Assembly (NCBI RefSeq): GCF_007197885.1
Contig: NZ_VKKG01000001.1
Span: forward strand, 1,024,656 to 1,088,655
Length of the DNA: 64,000 nt
Direction of reading: 5' to 3'
Source: Tessaracoccus rhinocerotis
GTDB lineage: Bacteria; Actinomycetota; Actinomycetes; Propionibacteriales; Propionibacteriaceae
The stretch's first letter is position 1; every line of letters starts with the position of its first letter. The notes beneath the pieces were generated by a model. It was not told the origin of the DNA, made no database searches, and was given only the letters and a program-made list of their open reading frames with translations. This document shows, in pieces, positions 61,333-64,000 of the stretch. Both the position numbers and the translations under genes were made by a program.

Positions 61333-62983
61333 AGATGTGAAGCTCGTGGATCGAGCCATGAGTTGGCTCGGTGCCTACGGGGACGCCGATGACCTCGCCA
61401 CGGCGCGCGACACATGGAAGGTCTTCGAAGCCAATCCACCGACTGCCACCGTCTTTGGTGCTTACGACTCTGGAAAGTCATCCCTGCTCAGAAGACTGCT
61501 CGTCGATGCGGACATCCCCGTCCCAGAATGGCTGACCATCAGCGCCAGGCAAGAGACCTTCGAGGCCTCTGCGATCACGTATCGAGACATCATCCTCAAA
61601 GACACTCCAGGTGTTTCACCGGGGAGTACGGACGCCAGAGGCGAGAGCCACACTGCCACGGCCCTCGAAGCTATCAGGACGACCGACGTTCTAGTTGTCG
61701 TGGTGACATCACAGTTGCTGACTGCCGAGCGCGCGTTGGTCGCAACCGCCCTCGATCTCCCCTGGAGTGAAGGTGCACTGTGGTTCGTCATCTCGCGCTT
61801 CGATGAAGCCGGCGTCGATCCCGATGGCGACCAGGACGGCTATCGCCAGTTGGCTGAATGCAAGCGGCGCGAGTTGGCCGAACAGCTGCAACGCACCCTG
61901 GGGAGGGACCTGAAGCCCCGAGTCTTCGTCGCTTCACCGGACCCTTACGGCGTCGTCGGATCCGACCAAGACCCAGACCCGACGCTGTGGGACCCCTTCC
62001 GTCAGTGGGACGGGATTGAAGAGATCGCCACGCAACTCGCATCACTCCATCCAGCAGCAGTGGCGTTGCGCGCTGCTGCCGCCAAACGATTCTGGATCGG
62101 CGAGGTCCGCGATCAGCTCGCAACGCTGCTCGCTCAGGAAGCCGAAGTAGACAACGTCGCAAGGACCACAAGCGACCTGTACGCCAGAGTCGACCAGCTG
62201 AGCGCACGGCTAAACGAGCTCCGTGTGAGCGCGCACAACGACCTCAACACTGCCGTTGGTGCTGTGGTCGACCAAGCGATGACGTCATCCGTCCTCACCG
62301 AGGAGGGACTCAAGACCAGACTCACCGAGGCCCTAGAACTCTGGCTGGAGCGTCAAGGAGCTGAGTTGGCCGCCCTGGCCCAAGACATGGAGCATCAACT
62401 TGAGCAGCAGGTCGCCAGACCGAGCTGGCAAGGACTGAAACGCTTGATCGAGCAACTCTCGGTGCACCTCCCCACGGACGATACGACCCGCGATAGCGAA
62501 GGCATCAATCTCGGCGACTACAAGAAGCCGCTCCTAGAACTCAACAAGGACCTCGCGAAGACGACCACCGACCTCAAGGCCATCTTTGAAACCAAGTCGA
62601 AGGGCGCTAGGCAATCGGCTGCTGAGTCCAGCGCCGAAAAGCTGTCGAAAGCGGGGAAGCTCTTCAAGAGCGTCGATGCTGCAACCAAGATCGTCCCGTT
62701 CGCGCTCGATCTTCTCGACCTGACGAGTCAGATCAACAACGACGCTAAGGAAGCCAAAGCCAAGGTCCAGAGGCGAGCCGAGATTGACGGGCAGCTCGAA
62801 GCCATCAAGGATCGCGCAGTTGCGGAGAGCTACGGTGCCTTTCAGTCCGAGTGCGACAAGTTGTCTGCCGTGCTCAACGAGTTGAAGACAAGTATCGACG
62901 CCGTAGCGAATTCGCTTGACGAGCGACGAGAGTTTAGCGACTCCGCACGCGCAGAGGCCGCGACTCTTCTTCAGTTTCGGTGA
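61325..62983 (+). CDS. Dynamin-like GTPase (LeoA-like)
   Basis: A 552-residue single dynamin-like protein: G1 GAYDSGKSS (45-53), switch I region with ETFEASAITYRD, G3 DTPG, and SRFDEAG at G4, followed by long helical stalk segments (QLSARLNELRVSAHNDLN, LEHQVARP-type helices) and a weaker hydrophobic stretch. It starts inside the end of the preceding gene (8-bp overlap), so the two are translationally coupled partners. By analogy with LeoA/LeoBC they may act on the host membrane during infection; that is inference. Confidence 0.87.
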   Translation: MSEDVKLVDRAMSWLGAYGDADDLATARDTWKVFEANPPTATVFGAYDSGKSSLLRRLLVDADIPVPEWLTISARQETFEASAITYRDIILKDTPGVSPGSTDARGESHTATALEAIRTTDVLVVVVTSQLLTAERALVATALDLPWSEGALWFVISRFDEAGVDPDGDQDGYRQLAECKRRELAEQLQRTLGRDLKPRVFVASPDPYGVVGSDQDPDPTLWDPFRQWDGIEEIATQLASLHPAAVALRAAAAKRFWIGEVRDQLATLLAQEAEVDNVARTTSDLYARVDQLSARLNELRVSAHNDLNTAVGAVVDQAMTSSVLTEEGLKTRLTEALELWLERQGAELAALAQDMEHQLEQQVARPSWQGLKRLIEQLSVHLPTDDTTRDSEGINLGDYKKPLLELNKDLAKTTTDLKAIFETKSKGARQSAAESSAEKLSKAGKLFKSVDAATKIVPFALDLLDLTSQINNDAKEAKAKVQRRAEIDGQLEAIKDRAVAESYGAFQSECDKLSAVLNELKTSIDAVANSLDERREFSDSARAEAATLLQFR

Positions 62984-62984
62984 T

Positions 62985-63416
62985 TCATGATTCAGTGAGA
63001 GAGTTCATCGGATGGAGGCTGACGCCTTCGCGCCCGACTACGCCTTGTCGGCGGGCGTGAAGGCGTGGGTACAGGAACGCTTCGGTCTTACCCGACCCCG
63101 TGCCGGTGGTGACCAGCGTGGGTTGCGGCCGGCCGTTCAGGCTAGAGAGCCGCCGGAACGCTGCTGCCTGGTGGGCGTAGGGGGCGAAGCCGGCGGGCAT
63201 CCGGTCCAGTGGAGAAACGGCTCGACGCGGTGCTGCACTGAAAGGCACCATGGTGCGCAGATAGGGGCCCTTGAATATCCCCTCGGACTCGTCCTCCAGC
63301 AGTTCGCGAAGGGCAGCCTGCGCGTCTGAATCGACAAGGGCAAAGGTGGTGGAGGTGTAGTCAATCAGGCCGACGCGCAGCCGCATGGCCTGTCGGCCCG
63401 GCAGCAACTCGCTCAC
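62985..63416 (-). pseudogene. Truncated second DruE-like gene, N-terminal end
   Basis: Encodes MSELLPGRQAMRLRVGLIDY and continues through RRLSSLNGRPQPTLVTTGTG, SGKTEAFLYP, closely matching the first 115 residues of the 50209-56556 protein. It then degrades (LHARRQGVVGREGVSLHPMN) and stops at residue 143, two bases from the LeoA-like stop. The remaining roughly 2000 residues are absent. Substitutions relative to the intact gene show it is an older paralogue or came from a related island. Confidence 0.9.
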
Positions 63417-63573
63417 TAATCTTACTCCTGCATTGGACGATGAGGTCCCCCAACGGCCCCAACCTATCGAAGATCAGCGTGACGGATCCTCTGCGACGAG
63501 GGACAATTCCGCGGACCCGTCTGCAACCTCGTCGATATGACCCTTGCACGACTCACCGACCGCTCTGCCGTAC

Positions 63574-63895
63574 TGACCTGCCCCCAGTCTTAGGTCCAGA
63601 CGGTGTGGGAGTCGTCGGTTGCTAATCGGTGAGTGCATTGTCGAGCGTAGTCGACCGGTGCGAGGTAGCCGAGTGATGAGTGCCGACGGCGGTGGTTGTA
63701 TTCGGTCTTCCAATCGCCGATCACGACTCGGGCGTGCAGGAACGAGTAGAAGCTGTTGATGTTGAGGCACTCGTCTCGGATCCGGCCGTTGAACGATTCG
63801 ATGTAGCCGTTGCGCCACGGCGACCCGGGCGGGATATAGCTGAGACCGGTGCGAGTACCGGCCCACCGGGCCATCGCCTCGCTGATGAGTGAATA
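63574..63895 (-). mobile_element. IS3-family element end with truncated transposase
   Basis: Frame 63590-63895 encodes the C-terminal end of an IS3-type OrfB (rve integrase) transposase: GLSYIPPGSPWRNGYIESFNGR, RDECLN, and the catalytic-Glu-containing YIESFNGR plus WKTEYNHRRRHSSLGYLAP. TGACCTGCCCCC at 63574-63585 is a plausible terminal repeat reading inward. Homology stops at a TGA near 63896, just before a cluster of TGGGGGCC repeats, so the IS3 was cut by another insertion. OrfA and most of OrfB are missing. Confidence 0.88.
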
Positions 63896-63905
63896 TCAGC
63901 GCTGC

Positions 63906-63992
63906 TGGGGGCCGTTGATCGTGTGTTTGGGGGCCACTGGCTGGCGGTGCTGATTGTCTCGTTGGGGGCCGGTGGTGGCGTGGTTGGGGGCC
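63906..63992. repeat. Four TGGGGGCC repeats, probable end of another IS
   Basis: TGGGGGCC occurs at 63906, 63928, 63963 and 63985, with spacings of 22, 35 and 22 bp. Regular multiple short direct repeats at an element end are a feature of IS21-family elements, where they serve as transposase sites. The element itself lies beyond the window, so the family is uncertain. Confidence 0.6.
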
Positions 63993-64000
63993 GCTGGTCT

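Overview
The window looks like chromosome of a high-GC Gram-positive actinobacterium. Coding is GC-rich with frequent GTG/TTG starts. clpB carries an HspR-type HAIR operator, and there is a class E-type sortase, a LemA protein, two MDMPI/DinB-fold proteins and many SDR and Gfo/Idh/MocA oxidoreductases. Secreted proteins carrying a shared actinobacterial-looking C-terminal domain suggest a relative of Propionibacteriaceae or Nocardioidaceae; that placement is inference. No rRNA, tRNA or CRISPR array was recognised.

Positions 1-32 kb are mostly ordinary chromosome. There is the end of a secreted protein; a leftward run sortase-pyrE-lemA-trmH family-membrane protein-fba; a SAM-dependent spermidine-synthase-like protein; a second secreted protein; an asparaginase; a MATE exporter; a divergent SDR pair with a FadR-type GntR regulator; a secreted GHL10 glycoside hydrolase with the same C-terminal domain; an ABC exporter divergent from a MarR regulator; a Gfo/Idh gene; clpB; a Gfo-ThuA-Gfo operon probably for sugar or cyclitol oxidation; redox enzymes; a PQQ-type sugar dehydrogenase lipoprotein; and a secreted esterase with a FIMAH tail. 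Imperfect palindromic repeats built on GGTCGAGTA...GTGTCGAGACC fill several gene ends, mostly between convergent genes.

Positions 33-47 kb are an accessory-looking stretch. They hold DUF302 plus a membrane protein behind a CsoR-like operator, a soluble Ser/Thr kinase, DUF2461, two glycosyltransferases, and small membrane and unknown proteins. At 42.6-44.8 kb there is a junkyard of broken paralogues: an internally deleted copy of the 33.9 kb gene, two DUF2461 fragments flanking an SDR gene killed by one stop codon, and a decapitated start codon. An HxlR regulator divergent from two MDMPI/DinB-like genes and a bacterial RIO kinase follow.

Positions 48-64 kb look like a phage-defence island. 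A leftward two-gene operon encodes a 2115-residue DEAD/DEAH helicase with zinc clusters and a DUF1998-like end (DruE-like, as in Druantia) and a UvrD-like helicase with an apparent RelE-like N-terminal domain. To its right, rightward genes encode a fused double dynamin-like GTPase and a single dynamin-like GTPase (Eleos/Leo-like), visibly lower in GC. These dynamin genes lie between the 5' end of the DruE-like gene and a second, degraded copy of the same 5' end and upstream region. Remnants of IS30 and IS3 transposases and an IS-end-like repeat cluster surround them. This arrangement is the strongest candidate for an undescribed compound system.
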